Source: Streptomyces fuscichromogenes (GTDB lineage Bacteria; Actinomycetota; Actinomycetes; Streptomycetales; Streptomycetaceae). From it: a stretch of DNA of 64,000 nucleotides. A program made the position numbers and the translations under genes. Location: positions 186,001-250,000 of the forward strand of contig NZ_BMML01000013.1 in assembly GCF_014645815.1 (NCBI RefSeq), read 5' to 3'. This document shows positions 14,832 to 24,480 of the stretch, in pieces. The notes beneath the pieces were generated by a model. That model worked only from the letters and a program-made list of their open reading frames with translations. It was not told the origin of the DNA and ran no database searches. How positions within the stretch are numbered: position 1 is the stretch's first letter; each line of letters starts with the position of its first letter.

Positions 14832-16828
14832 TGCCTCTCCTTGTCAACGCCCTCGGCATCAGCGCCCCTCAGGGGCGCGGGGCGCATCGATTTGCGGCTG
14901 CCGCCGCGGGGCGCGACCAGCCCGGACGGCGCCGCACCCGCCGAACGACCCCCCGCGGCACCCCGTACCGCGAGACTGGACCCGATCCGCCCCGCGATCT
15001 CCACCGGCGTCAGCCCGATGTCGGCGAGCACCTCCCCCCGCTTCGCATGCGCCAGGAACTGCTCCGGAATCCCGAACCTGCGCACCGGCACGTCCACTTC
15101 GGCGTCGCCGAGCGCGAGCGCCACCGCCGCGCCGACGCCGGCCGCCCGGCTGTTGTCCTCGACCACGGCCACCAGTTCGTGCCGGGCGGCCAGGACGGGC
15201 AGCGCCGGGTCCACGGGCTTCACCCAACGGGGATCCACGACCGTGCAGTTGATTCCCCGGGCGGACAGCAGCTCCGCGGCCTGGAGACAGACCGGCGCCA
15301 TCACCCCGACCGCGACCAGCAGCACCTGCGCGTCCGGGTCGCGGCGCAGCACGTCGATCCCGCCGAGCCGGTCGACGGCCGGGATCTCCGGTCCCACCGA
15401 CTCCTTCGGGAAGCGCACCAGCGTCGGCGCGTCGTCGACGGCGACCGCCTCCCGCAGCTGGAGGCGCAGTTGTTCGGCGTCGCGCGGGGCGGCGATCCTG
15501 AGGCCCGGCACCACCTGGAGGACGGACATGTCCCACATGCCGTTGTGGGAGGCGCCGTCGACCCCGGTCACCCCCGCCCGGTCCAGGACGAACGTCACCC
15601 CGCAGCGGTGCAGTGCCACGTCCATCAGCAGCTGGTCGAAGGCACGGTTCAGGAACGTGGCGTAGACGGCGACGACGGGGTGCAGTCCGCCGGTCGCGAG
15701 GCCGGCCGCCGAGACCGCCGCGTGCTGCTCGGCGATGCCGACGTCCCACACGCGGTCGGGGAAGCGCTCGGCGAACCCGCCGAGGCCGACCGGGTGCAGC
15801 ATGGCCGCGGTGATCGCCACCACGTCGTCCCGCTCCTCGCCGATCCGGACGATCTCGTCGCCGAACACCGAGGTCCAGGAGGGGCCGCCCGACGGTGTGA
15901 GCGGCTCGCAGGTGAGCGGGTCCATCACGCCGACGGTGTGGAAGTGGTCCTCCTCGTGCGCGAGGGCGGGTTCGTAGCCGCGCCCCTTCTCGGTGAGGCA
16001 GTGCACCAGCACCGGCCCGTGGAAACGTTTCGCGCGCCGCAGCGCCGACTCGACCGCCTTGATGTCGTGGCCGTCGATCGGGCCGACGTACTTGAGGCCC
16101 AGGTCCTCGAACATGCCCTGCGGGGCGAACGCGTCCTTGAAGCCCTTCTTGGCGCCGTGCAGGGACTCGTAGATGGTGTTGCCGACGACGGGGGTGCGCA
16201 GGAGGACCTCCTTGCCCCAGGCCAGCACTCTCTCGTAGCCGTCGGTGGTGCGCAGGGTCGCGAGGTGGTTGGCGAGTCCGCCGATGGTGGGGGCGTAGGA
16301 ACGCTCGTTGTCGTTGACGACGATGATCAGCGGCCGGTCCTTGGCGGCCGCGATGTTGTTGAGCGCCTCCCAGGCCATCCCGCCGGTCAGCGCGCCGTCG
16401 CCGATCACCGCGACGACATGGCCCTTCTCCCCCTGCACCTGGCGGGCCTTGGCGAGGCCGTCGGCCCAGCCGAGCGCGGTGGAGGCGTGGCTGTTCTCGA
16501 TGACGTCGTGCTCGGACTCCTCGCGCGAGGGGTACCCGGACAGGCCGCCCTTGCCGCGCAGCTTGGAGAAGTCCTGACGGCCGGTCAGCAGCTTGTGGAC
16601 GTAGCTCTGGTGTCCGGTGTCCCAGAGGATGCGGTCGACCGGGGACTCGAAGACCCGGTGCAGCGCGACGGTCAGTTCCACGACGCCCAGGTTGGGCCCG
16701 AGGTGGCCGCCGGTCCTGGCTACCGCGTGCACCAGGAACTCGCGTATTTCTTCGGACAGTTCGCCGAGTTCCGCCTCGGACAGCGCCTTCAGGTCGCGTG
16801 GTCCCCGGATGGTCTCCAGAATCGTCAC
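14828..16828 (-). CDS. dxs: 1-deoxy-D-xylulose-5-phosphate synthase
   Basis: A 666-residue thiamine-diphosphate enzyme joining pyruvate and glyceraldehyde-3-phosphate to start the MEP isoprenoid pathway. ARTGGHLGPNLGVVEL opens the first domain, GDGALTGGMAWEALNN is the GDG thiamine/Mg site, and DVGIAEQHAAVSAAGLA is the transketolase-type central motif; the transketolase C-terminal domain follows. Core homology ends near VEIAGRIGSSLAV; the last 44 or so residues are a low-complexity tail encoded partly by a dispersed Streptomyces repeat. As a second dxs inside a hopanoid operon it would boost precursor supply. The ATG at 16828 has GAGAGGGGG upstream. Confidence 0.95.
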   Translation of the reverse strand: MTILETIRGPRDLKALSEAELGELSEEIREFLVHAVARTGGHLGPNLGVVELTVALHRVFESPVDRILWDTGHQSYVHKLLTGRQDFSKLRGKGGLSGYPSREESEHDVIENSHASTALGWADGLAKARQVQGEKGHVVAVIGDGALTGGMAWEALNNIAAAKDRPLIIVVNDNERSYAPTIGGLANHLATLRTTDGYERVLAWGKEVLLRTPVVGNTIYESLHGAKKGFKDAFAPQGMFEDLGLKYVGPIDGHDIKAVESALRRAKRFHGPVLVHCLTEKGRGYEPALAHEEDHFHTVGVMDPLTCEPLTPSGGPSWTSVFGDEIVRIGEERDDVVAITAAMLHPVGLGGFAERFPDRVWDVGIAEQHAAVSAAGLATGGLHPVVAVYATFLNRAFDQLLMDVALHRCGVTFVLDRAGVTGVDGASHNGMWDMSVLQVVPGLRIAAPRDAEQLRLQLREAVAVDDAPTLVRFPKESVGPEIPAVDRLGGIDVLRRDPDAQVLLVAVGVMAPVCLQAAELLSARGINCTVVDPRWVKPVDPALPVLAARHELVAVVEDNSRAAGVGAAVALALGDAEVDVPVRRFGIPEQFLAHAKRGEVLADIGLTPVEIAGRIGSSLAVRGAAGGRSAGAAPSGLVAPRGGSRKSMRPAPLRGADAEGVDKERQ
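14863..14923. repeat. Dispersed Streptomyces hairpin repeat inside dxs 3' end
   Basis: GCGCCCCTCAGGGGCGCGGGG followed by a CGATTTGCGGCTGCCGCCGC hairpin and GCGACCAGCC is the repeated intergenic element common in Streptomyces genomes. A related copy lies at 48988-49047 (reverse orientation). Here it is read in frame as the dxs tail. Confidence 0.7.
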
Positions 16829-16855
16829 GATCGGCCCCCTCTCGGTCCGTGCTGT

Positions 16856-18013
16856 TCAGCTCACGGTGACGGCGGGTGCTCCGGACCCGGCGCCGTCCTG
16901 CTCCATCTGCTCGGCGATCTTCATCGCTTCCTCGATGAGGGTCTCCACGATCTTCGACTCCGGCACGGTCTTGACGACCTCGCCCTTGACGAAGATCTGG
17001 CCCTTGCCGTTGCCGGAGGCGACCCCCAGATCGGCCTCGCGTGCCTCGCCGGGGCCGTTGACCACACAGCCCATGACGGCGACGCGCAGGGGCACTTCCA
17101 TGCCCTCCAGCCCTGCCGTCACCTCGTCGGCCAGCTTGTAGACGTCGACCTGGGCACGCCCGCAGGACGGGCAGGACACGATCTCCAGACGCCGCTGCCG
17201 CAGGTTCAGCGACTCCAGGATCTGGATGCCGACCTTGACCTCCTCGGCGGGCGGGGCCGACAGCGAGACGCGGATCGTGTCACCGATGCCCTGGGAGAGC
17301 AACGCCCCGAAGGCCACCGCCGACTTGACCGTGCCCTGGAAGGCCGGGCCCGCCTCCGTGACCCCGAGGTGCAGCGGGTAGTCGCACTGGGCGGCCAGCT
17401 GCCGGTACGCCTCGATCATCACGACGGGGTCGTTGTGCTTGACGGAGATCTTGATGTCCCGGAAGTCGTGCTCCTCGAAGAGCGAGGCCTCCCAGAGGGC
17501 GCTTTCGACCAGCGCCTCGGGGGTCGCCCTGCCGTACTTCTCCAGGAGCCGGCGGTCGAGCGAGCCGGCGTTGACCCCGATCCGGATCGGGGTGGCGTGG
17601 TCCTTCGCGGCCCGTGCGATCTCCCGCACCTGGTCGTCGAACTTCTTGATGTTGCCGGGGTTCACGCGGACCGCCGCGCAGCCGGCCTCGATGGCCGCGA
17701 ACACGTACTTGGGCTGGAAGTGGATGTCCGCGATCACCGGGATCTGGGACTTCCTCGCGATCGTCGCCAGGGCGTCCGCGTCGTCCTGCGTGGGGCAGGC
17801 GACGCGGACGATCTGGCAGCCGGACGCGGTGAGTTCGGCGATCTGCTGGAGGGTGGCGCCGATGTCCGAGGTGCGGGTCGTGGTCATCGACTGCACCGAC
17901 ACCGGGGCACCGCCGCCGACCGCCACCGGTCCGACCTGGATCTGCCGGGACGGGCGGCGCTCGGCGACCGGCCGGGCGGGGACCTCGGGGAGGCCCAGGG
18001 AAACGGCGGTCAT
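16856..18013 (-). CDS. ispG: 4-hydroxy-3-methylbut-2-enyl-diphosphate synthase
   Basis: A 385-residue [4Fe-4S] enzyme of the MEP pathway converting MEcPP to HMBPP. The TIM-barrel half contains SVQSMTTTRTSDI and VRVNPGNIK; the C-terminal cluster domain has CPSCGR and MGCVVNGPGEA, giving the three cluster cysteines plus the conserved Glu. The ATG at 18013 follows the hpnH stop by 4 bp, so it is part of the same operon and probably a hopanoid-dedicated copy. A 40-residue longer frame exists but overlaps hpnH. Confidence 0.95.
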   Translation of the reverse strand: MTAVSLGLPEVPARPVAERRPSRQIQVGPVAVGGGAPVSVQSMTTTRTSDIGATLQQIAELTASGCQIVRVACPTQDDADALATIARKSQIPVIADIHFQPKYVFAAIEAGCAAVRVNPGNIKKFDDQVREIARAAKDHATPIRIGVNAGSLDRRLLEKYGRATPEALVESALWEASLFEEHDFRDIKISVKHNDPVVMIEAYRQLAAQCDYPLHLGVTEAGPAFQGTVKSAVAFGALLSQGIGDTIRVSLSAPPAEEVKVGIQILESLNLRQRRLEIVSCPSCGRAQVDVYKLADEVTAGLEGMEVPLRVAVMGCVVNGPGEAREADLGVASGNGKGQIFVKGEVVKTVPESKIVETLIEEAMKIAEQMEQDGAGSGAPAVTVS

Positions 18014-18017
18014 GCCG

Positions 18018-19040
18018 TCACTCCCGGTTCCCGGAGACCGTCTCGCGCATCGCGCGCAGCGACTCCTTGAGCGATCCCATGGTGGCGAGGACGGCGGTGG
18101 GCTCGTAGCCGCAGTGCGCCATGCAGTTGGCACAGCGCGGGTCCTTGCCGCGGCCGTACTTGTCCCAGTCGGTCTTCTCGATGAGTTCGCGGTACGTCGG
18201 CACGTATCCGTCGCTCATCAGATAGCAGGGGCGCTGCCAGCCGAAGAGCGAGTAGTTCGGGATCGCCCAGGCCGTGCACGGGAAGTCGACCCTGCCCTCC
18301 AGGAAGTCCAGGAAGAGCGGGGAGTGGTTGAGCCGCCACTTCTTGCGGTTGCCGCCCGCGAAGGCCTTCTTGAAGAGTTCGCGGGTCTGCTCCACGCCGA
18401 GGAAGTGCTCCTGGTCGGGGGCCTTCTCGTAGGCGTAGGCGGGCGAGATCATCATCTCGTCGACCTTGAGGTCGTCGTTGAGGAAGTTGAGCACCTCGAT
18501 GATGGTCTGCGGGGTGTCCGTGTTGAAGAAGGTCGAGTTGGTGGTCACCCGGAAGCCGCGCCGCTTGGCCTCCTTGATGGCCGCCACGGCCTCGTCGAAC
18601 ACCCCTTCCTTCGCGACGGACTCGTCGTGCCGCTCGCGCAGCCCGTCGATGTGCACCGCGAAGGCGAAGTACGGCGAGGGCGTGAACATGTCCATCTTCT
18701 TGCGCAGCAGCATCGCGTTGGTGCACAGGAAGACGTACTTCCGCTTCGCCACCAACTGCCGCACGATCTCGTCGATCTGAGGGTGCATCAGCGGTTCGCC
18801 GCCGGCGATGGACACCATCGGGGCACCGGACTCCAGCACCGCCCCGACCGCCTGCGCGACCGGCATGCGCTGCTTCAACACCCCCGCCGGGTGCTGGATC
18901 TTGCCGCAGCCCTCGCACTTCAGGTTGCACGCGAAGAGCGGTTCCAGCTCCACGATCAGCGGGAATTTGTCCCGCTTGCGGAGCTTCTGTTCTGCCAAGT
19001 AGGTAGCGACCTTGATCGACTGGCGCAGCGGCATGGCCAT
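18018..19040 (-). CDS. hpnH: Adenosyl-hopene transferase HpnH (radical SAM)
   Basis: A 340-residue radical SAM enzyme that attaches the 5'-deoxyadenosyl group to hopene, giving adenosylhopane and starting the C35 side chain. The cluster motif is CNLKCEGC (C-x3-C-x2-C, about residues 37-44), followed by SIAGGEPLMHP, the SAM-binding GGE. A C-terminal CANCMAHCGYEP probably belongs to the family's DUF3463 domain. The ATG at 19040 is set by GGAGGTGA 5-6 nt upstream; the frame to 19079 would overlap hpnG. It lies 5 bp after hpnG. Confidence 0.93.
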   Translation of the reverse strand: MAMPLRQSIKVATYLAEQKLRKRDKFPLIVELEPLFACNLKCEGCGKIQHPAGVLKQRMPVAQAVGAVLESGAPMVSIAGGEPLMHPQIDEIVRQLVAKRKYVFLCTNAMLLRKKMDMFTPSPYFAFAVHIDGLRERHDESVAKEGVFDEAVAAIKEAKRRGFRVTTNSTFFNTDTPQTIIEVLNFLNDDLKVDEMMISPAYAYEKAPDQEHFLGVEQTRELFKKAFAGGNRKKWRLNHSPLFLDFLEGRVDFPCTAWAIPNYSLFGWQRPCYLMSDGYVPTYRELIEKTDWDKYGRGKDPRCANCMAHCGYEPTAVLATMGSLKESLRAMRETVSGNRE

Positions 19041-19045
19041 CTGGC

Positions 19046-19687
19046 TCACCTCCGGGGGAGCAGCAAGGAACGGTGCCATTCGAAGAAAGCTGGAAGAACG
19101 GATCGAAGAACGCGGAAAGCAGATATTCCACCGCGTACCGTGCCGATCCGGACGAGTTCATGTTCAGGAGCGTCCACGACCACCCGTACGGCCGCAACGG
19201 GGCGTTCGCCCGCGCGCACGGCGCTCAGGAGTGTGGCCGCGGATTCCATGTCGACCGCGATCGCGCCGGTCGCGAGCAGGTCCGACCGCTCGTGACCGCG
19301 GACGACGTGATCGGAGCCGGTGAGCGGGCCGGTGTGCACGGTGCGGCCGGGCAGGGTCCGCACGAGCTCCTTGACCAGGAGTTCGGTACCGACGCACGGG
19401 ACGCTGCCACGGGGGTCCCGGGTCTCCTCGGCGACGACCAGGTCGCCGGGGTGCATCCCGGGGGCGAGTCCCGCGCAGAAGCCCGTCGCCAGGACCGCGG
19501 CACCAGTGAGCGCGGGGTCGGCCAGGACCCGGGTGACGGACCGTTCCGCCGCCCTGGGGCCCATGCCGGTGCGCAGCACGGTGACGGGTCCGCCCGCGTC
19601 CCCGCGTTCCCCGGCGCGCAGGGCGAGGTGCTCGATGCCGAGCGCGCAGGCGATCAGCAGCGGGGCCGGCGCGGGCATGGGGCTCAT
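19046..19687 (-). CDS. hpnG: Hopanoid-associated nucleoside phosphorylase HpnG
   Basis: A 213-residue PNP/UDP-phosphorylase-fold protein that removes adenine from adenosylhopane to give ribosylhopane. TGFCAGLAPGMHPGDLVV is the phosphate-binding glycine region and IAVDMESAATLLSA is the nucleoside-binding D-M-E motif near the C-terminus. Its ATG shares one base with the shc stop (TGATG), so translation is coupled. Rather short for the superfamily, but usual for HpnG. Confidence 0.88.
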   Translation of the reverse strand: MSPMPAPAPLLIACALGIEHLALRAGERGDAGGPVTVLRTGMGPRAAERSVTRVLADPALTGAAVLATGFCAGLAPGMHPGDLVVAEETRDPRGSVPCVGTELLVKELVRTLPGRTVHTGPLTGSDHVVRGHERSDLLATGAIAVDMESAATLLSAVRAGERPVAAVRVVVDAPEHELVRIGTVRGGISAFRVLRSVLPAFFEWHRSLLLPRR

Positions 19688-21678
19688 CAGTCGCCCTCGG
19701 CCTCGGGGGTGGGCTCGCCGTGCACATAGCGGCCGAGCGCGGTGAGCGGGAAGACCTGCCGGTAGAGGTGGTAGTTGATGGAGAAGTCCCAGGGGAAGCC
19801 GGTGCCGGTGAAGTACGGCTCGTCCCAGGAGCCGTCCTCGGCCTGCGTCTCGGCGAGCCACCGGACGCCCCGCTCGACGGCCTTGGCCTCCTTCTCCCCC
19901 GCCGCCAGCAGCGCCATCAGCGCCCACGCGGTCTGGGAGGCGGTGGAGACACCGCGTCCGCTCCAGTCGGCGGCGTACTTGTAGGAGCGCAGGTCCTCGC
20001 CCCAGCCGCCGTCCTCGTTCTGGACCTGCTCCAGCCAGGTCACCGCGCGCCGGATCGCCGGGTGCGAGGTGGGCAGCCCGGCCGCGGTCAGGGCGGGGAC
20101 CACGGAGCCGGTGCCGTACACGTAGTTGACGCCCCAGCGTCCGAACCAGGCGCCGTTCGGCTCCTGTTCGGCGAGCAGCCAGTCGATACCGCGCCGGGTG
20201 CGCGGGTCCTGGGACATGCCCTCGAAGGCGAGCATCTCCACGACGTGCGCGGTGACGTCGGCCGAGGGCGGGTCGATGACCTCGCCGAAGTCGCAGAACG
20301 GCAGCCGGTTGGGGAACGGGCTGGTGTTGTCGACGTCGAAGGCCCCCCAGGCGCCGTTCTTCGACTGCATGCCGAGGTTCCAGCGCACCCCCCGCCCGAT
20401 GGCCTTCTCCATCCGTTCCGGGTCGTGGTGCCGGACCCGGCGCAGTGCGAGGACCACCTCGGCGGTGTCGTCGATGTCGGGGTAGTTGTCGTTGTGGAAC
20501 TCGAACGCCCAGCCGCCGGGCGGCAGTTGGGGGCGTTTGACCGCCCAGTCGCCGAGCCGCACGATCTGCTCGCCGAGCATCCAGTCGGCGGCCTTGACGA
20601 GTTGCGGGTGGTCGGCGGGCAGCCCCGCGTCGGCGAGCGCGATGGTCGCCAGACAGGTGTCCCACACCGGCGACTGGCAGGCCTCGATCATCCGGCCGCC
20701 GTCCTCGCGCCACAAGGCGTAACGATCCAGCGACTCAAGTCCGGCGCGCATCACGGGGTGTTCGAGGTCGTAGCCGAGCAGGTGCAGGGCGATCACCGAG
20801 TACACGGCCGGGGGCTGGATGCCGCCCCACGCGCCGTCGTTCTCCTGGCGCTCGACGATCCAGCGGGCGGCGGACTTCAGGGCGGCGCCGCGCAGCCGGC
20901 GCAGCGCGACCTTGCGGTAGCCGCGGACAACCTTGTCGAGCCGCTGGAAGACGCCCTCCCAGCTCGCCACCGTGGCCAGCGGCCGGGGCGGGTTCGGGTC
21001 GGCCGGGTCGGTGTGGAGCTCGTCCAGCGGGAAGGGAGCGGGGCGCACCGGGCGCTTGGCCGAGACCACGGTGAGCGGCACGATGGTCTGCCGGGCCCAC
21101 TGGCCGAAGTTGTAGATGCTGAGCGGGAACCACTTGGGGAAGTACAGCAGTTCCGGCGGGAGTTCGGGCAGGTCCTCCCACTTCCACCAGCCGAACAGGG
21201 CCAGCCAGATCCGGGTGAAGACCCGGGCGGCGGCGATCCCGCCGCGCTCGCGGATCCAGGCCGACGCCTTGGCCATGTGGGGCGCGTCCGGCAGGTCCCC
21301 GGCCAGCCGCAGGGCGACGTACGCCTCGATGCTGGTGGAGAGTTCGCCGGGGCCGCCGTAGAAGGTGGCCCAGGTGCCGTCCTCGCGCTGCTCGCCGCGG
21401 ATGAAGAGCGCGGCGGCGGCGGTCGTGGCCTCGTCGCGGATGCCCAGGAACTGACGGAGCAGCAGGTCCTCGGCGTCCATGGTGACGTTGGTCTCCAGGT
21501 CGCCCTTCCACCAGCCCTGCGCGTCCTGCTGGGCGAGCAGGTGGTCGGTGGCGCGCCGCACGGCGCGTTCGGCGGCTTCTCGCACCCCGGCCGCCGCGGG
21601 GGTGGTGAGGTCGGTGCTGGCCGAGTCGGCCCGGGGCGGCAGAGCGGCCCCGGTGCTTCCGTCGGTCGTCGCTGTCAT
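19687..21678 (-). CDS. shc: Squalene-hopene cyclase
   Basis: A 663-residue membrane-associated terpene cyclase that folds squalene into hopene. The protonating D-x-D-D motif is DIDDT at about residues 401-405. Many QW repeats are visible (QDAQGWW, QREDGTWATF, QENDGAWGG, QSKNGAWGAF, QEPNGAWFG, QNEDGGWGE, QAEDGSWDE), and PGGWAFEFHNDNYP precedes the catalytic loop. The ATG at 21678 has GAAGGGGAA upstream. It follows a 117-bp gap after the polyprenyl synthetase gene, the second longest in the operon, so an internal promoter is possible. Confidence 0.97.
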   Translation of the reverse strand: MTATTDGSTGAALPPRADSASTDLTTPAAAGVREAAERAVRRATDHLLAQQDAQGWWKGDLETNVTMDAEDLLLRQFLGIRDEATTAAAALFIRGEQREDGTWATFYGGPGELSTSIEAYVALRLAGDLPDAPHMAKASAWIRERGGIAAARVFTRIWLALFGWWKWEDLPELPPELLYFPKWFPLSIYNFGQWARQTIVPLTVVSAKRPVRPAPFPLDELHTDPADPNPPRPLATVASWEGVFQRLDKVVRGYRKVALRRLRGAALKSAARWIVERQENDGAWGGIQPPAVYSVIALHLLGYDLEHPVMRAGLESLDRYALWREDGGRMIEACQSPVWDTCLATIALADAGLPADHPQLVKAADWMLGEQIVRLGDWAVKRPQLPPGGWAFEFHNDNYPDIDDTAEVVLALRRVRHHDPERMEKAIGRGVRWNLGMQSKNGAWGAFDVDNTSPFPNRLPFCDFGEVIDPPSADVTAHVVEMLAFEGMSQDPRTRRGIDWLLAEQEPNGAWFGRWGVNYVYGTGSVVPALTAAGLPTSHPAIRRAVTWLEQVQNEDGGWGEDLRSYKYAADWSGRGVSTASQTAWALMALLAAGEKEAKAVERGVRWLAETQAEDGSWDEPYFTGTGFPWDFSINYHLYRQVFPLTALGRYVHGEPTPEAEGD

Positions 21679-21795
21679 GGCTTCCCCTTCGTGCAGTCGT
21701 ACGAAATCGTTCTGCTGTGGGTCCGCCGTCGGCCGGTGCTGGCTGCGCGCTCGCACCGGCCGGCGACTACGCGAGGGCTATTCGACCGATAATGA

Positions 21796-22863
21796 TCATC
21801 TCTTTCGTACGACGACGAAGTCGGCGAGCGCCGTGAACCGGGCCCGGACCGGGTCGGGCATGTCCACGGCGTGCAGGGCCTCGATGGCGATGGTGTGCTG
21901 ACGACGTGCCTCTTCGGCGGTCCACTCGCGGCCGCCGGCCTCCTCGATGAGGGCGGCGCGGGCGGCGAACTCCTCCTCGGAGAAGTTCTCGAAGTCGCTG
22001 CTCTTGGCGTCGGCAGCGAGGATCTCGCCGAGCCGCTCGGAGGCGGGCCCGCCGGCGGCGAGCGCGGCGACGACCGGCAGGGACTTCTTGCGCTGGCGCA
22101 GGTCGCTCCAGGTCTGCTTGCCGGTGGCGTCCGGGTCGCCCCAGATGCCGAGCAGGTCGTCGACGGCCTGGAAGGCGAGGCCGAGGTGGTAGCCGTACTT
22201 CTCCAGGGTGTCGGCGGTGCGGTCGTCGGCGCCGCCGAGCACCGCACCGACGGAGCTGGAGGCGGCGAGCAGGGCGCCGGTCTTGTTGCCCTCCATCTCC
22301 AGGCACTCCTCGACGCTGACCCGGTCGCGGTGTTCGTAGGAGATGTCCTGGGCCTGGCCGTCGATCAGGGCGCGGGTGGCGGTGGTGAGGCGGCGGGTGG
22401 CACGGCCGGCCTCGACGGTGCCGAGTTCCAGCAGGACCTCGTTGGCGAGGGCGAACAGGGCGTCGCCGACCAGGATGGCCTGGGCGGGGCCGTGCACCTT
22501 CCAGACGGTGTCGCGGTGCCGGCGCTGTTCGTCGCCGTCCATCAGGTCGTCGTGCAGCAGGGAGAAGTTGTGGACGAGTTCGACGGCGACGGCGCCGGGG
22601 ATGCCGATCTCGGGGGCGGCGCCGGTGACCTCGGCGGAGAGCACGGCGAGCGCGGGCCGGACGGCCTTGCCGCCGTCGCCGTCGGCGGGGTTGCCCTCGG
22701 CGTCGATCCAGCCGAAGTGGTAGGCGGCCACGGTGTCCATGGGGGAGGCCAGGCGGTCGACGGCCGCCCGCAGTACCGGTGTGGCAAGGGTCCGGCCGCG
22801 CTCCAGGAGCGCGGTCACGTCCACCGCGTCGGCAGCCGTCTCGGCCGGGGGCACAGTGGGCAC
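21796..22863 (-). CDS. Polyprenyl synthetase (FPP supply for squalene)
   Basis: A 355-residue trans-prenyl-diphosphate synthase. The first Asp-rich motif lies in LLHDDLMDGD, and the second is QAVDDLLGIWGD; GGKAVRP near residue 65 is the substrate phosphate-binding site. In this operon it most likely makes farnesyl diphosphate for HpnD. Two starts are possible: GTG at 22863 (AGAGGAGA upstream, used here) and GTG at 22926, which overlaps the hpnE stop as GTGA and also has GAGGAGG upstream. Confidence 0.9.
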   Translation of the reverse strand: MPTVPPAETAADAVDVTALLERGRTLATPVLRAAVDRLASPMDTVAAYHFGWIDAEGNPADGDGGKAVRPALAVLSAEVTGAAPEIGIPGAVAVELVHNFSLLHDDLMDGDEQRRHRDTVWKVHGPAQAILVGDALFALANEVLLELGTVEAGRATRRLTTATRALIDGQAQDISYEHRDRVSVEECLEMEGNKTGALLAASSSVGAVLGGADDRTADTLEKYGYHLGLAFQAVDDLLGIWGDPDATGKQTWSDLRQRKKSLPVVAALAAGGPASERLGEILAADAKSSDFENFSEEEFAARAALIEEAGGREWTAEEARRQHTIAIEALHAVDMPDPVRARFTALADFVVVRKR

Positions 22864-22922
22864 AGTCTCTCCTCTTGTTGCGGTACCGGGGGTGCGGGGG
22901 CCTGCCGCCTGCTGATCGAGCG

Positions 22923-24344
22923 TCACGCCGCCTCCTCGAACTCGAAGAGGCGACGGGGGCGGGGCCGGCCCAGGGTGCGCAACGCGGCGTCGGCCGCACT
23001 GACACCGCTGCGGACCGCACTCTCCATGGTCGCGGGCCACCCGGTGGCGGTCCACGCTCCGGCCAGGTAGAGGCCGGATGCCTTGGTGCGGGCGCCGGGC
23101 CGCAGCCGCCCGACGCCGGGGGTGGGGGCGAACGTCGCGGTGCGCTCCCGGGTCACGAAGAAGTCCCGCACTCCGGCGCCGCGCGCACCGGGCAACAGCC
23201 TTTCCAGCTCGGGCAGATAGCGCCCGCGCAGGTCGGCCACGGGGGTGTCGATCTCGTCCTGGGCGGCCGACTGGGACAGCGCGAGGTACTGGCCCTCGCG
23301 CAGCCCGGAGGCACGGGTGCGGTCGAACACCCACTGGACCGGGGTGCCGAGGGCCGCGAAGAACGGCTTGGTGAGCACCTGACGGTCGTAGACCACATGG
23401 ACGTTGAGGATCGGCGCGGTGCCGATCTCCAGCAGGTTCTCCGGGGCGTCGAGGGCGCCGGCCGGCAGCAGGTCGTACGCCTCGCGCTGGGCGACGGCGA
23501 GCACGACGGCGTCGGCCGTGAGGGTCTCGCCGGGAACCTGAACGCTCCAGGTTCCGTTCTCGTTAGTGGAGACGGAGGTGACGCGTGTACGGACCTCGGT
23601 ACGCACGCCCGCGGAGTCGAGCGCCTTGCGGGCCAGCCGGTCGTGCAGTTCGCCCAGCGGCACATGGGCCCAGCCGATGTCGGCCGCGCCCGGGTCGGAC
23701 AGCAGACCGGTCTTGAACACCATCGCGGCGAGCCCCAGCGAGGCGTCGCCCGCGACCGCATTGAGGGTGGCGACCCCGACCAGGTCCCACAGGGCCTCGA
23801 CGGCACGCGCCGACTGGCCGTGGGCGGCCAGCCAGCTGCCGAAGTCCTGTGCGTCCAGGCTCGGATCGGCGAGGTCGAGCCCCTTGAGCGCGAGCGCGGC
23901 ACGCCCGACACCGGCCCGCTCGGCGAGCGAGAGGTGCGGATAGGCGGCCAGGCTGCGCCCCAGGTGAAGGGGGACGGGCAGCGGGTCGCGCCGCAGCCTG
24001 CCCAGGCGCCGCCCCTCCGGCTTGGCGAGGTCGAGCACGGGCACGTCGAGGCGGTCCTGCACCGGAGCCAGCGCCGCGCCCTCGATGCGGTCGAGGAACC
24101 AGCGGTAGGCGGTGCAGCACCGCAGGTACACGTGCTGGCCGTTGTCCACGGTCAGGTCGCCGCGCTGGAAGGAGAAGGCGAGCCCGCCCAGACGCGGCCT
24201 GCCTTCGAGCAACGTCACGCGCACGCCCGCGTCGGCGAGCGCGAGCGCGGCCGTGGTGCCGGCGAGGCCGCCGCCGATCACGACGGCGGTGCGCCCGGAC
24301 GGAGTGTCGTCGTGCGTCCGTTCGGAACGCGTGCCGTCGGTCAT
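22923..24344 (-). CDS. hpnE: Hydroxysqualene dehydroxylase HpnE
   Basis: A 473-residue FAD-dependent amine-oxidase/phytoene-desaturase-family enzyme that reduces hydroxysqualene to squalene. The N-terminal dinucleotide fold reads VVIGGGLAGTTAALALADAG, followed by the LLEGRPRLGG second motif; the C-terminus has GLYLAGAWTATGWPATMESA for FAD. The ATG at 24344 follows AGGAGAGG. It lies 136 bp downstream of hpnD, the longest gap inside the operon; nothing is recognisable in that gap. Confidence 0.92.
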   Translation of the reverse strand: MTDGTRSERTHDDTPSGRTAVVIGGGLAGTTAALALADAGVRVTLLEGRPRLGGLAFSFQRGDLTVDNGQHVYLRCCTAYRWFLDRIEGAALAPVQDRLDVPVLDLAKPEGRRLGRLRRDPLPVPLHLGRSLAAYPHLSLAERAGVGRAALALKGLDLADPSLDAQDFGSWLAAHGQSARAVEALWDLVGVATLNAVAGDASLGLAAMVFKTGLLSDPGAADIGWAHVPLGELHDRLARKALDSAGVRTEVRTRVTSVSTNENGTWSVQVPGETLTADAVVLAVAQREAYDLLPAGALDAPENLLEIGTAPILNVHVVYDRQVLTKPFFAALGTPVQWVFDRTRASGLREGQYLALSQSAAQDEIDTPVADLRGRYLPELERLLPGARGAGVRDFFVTRERTATFAPTPGVGRLRPGARTKASGLYLAGAWTATGWPATMESAVRSGVSAADAALRTLGRPRPRRLFEFEEAA

Positions 24345-24480
24345 CGTGCCGCCTCTCCTGGCCGCCCGCCACGCCGGTTAAACGGGACAGGGCGGGCCGT
24401 CGCAGTCAGGGACGCCACGCCGTGCCGGAGGGTTGCCTGCCGTTTGTCTCCGGTGGAGTCACCTTGGCCCACTTTGTCCA

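Noticed and set aside
14831..18070. 1,079-codon open frame on the plus strand across dxs and ispG
   Set aside because: It is the antisense shadow of dxs/ispG/hpnH; low-complexity Arg/Gly/His composition and reversed codon bias show it is not coding.
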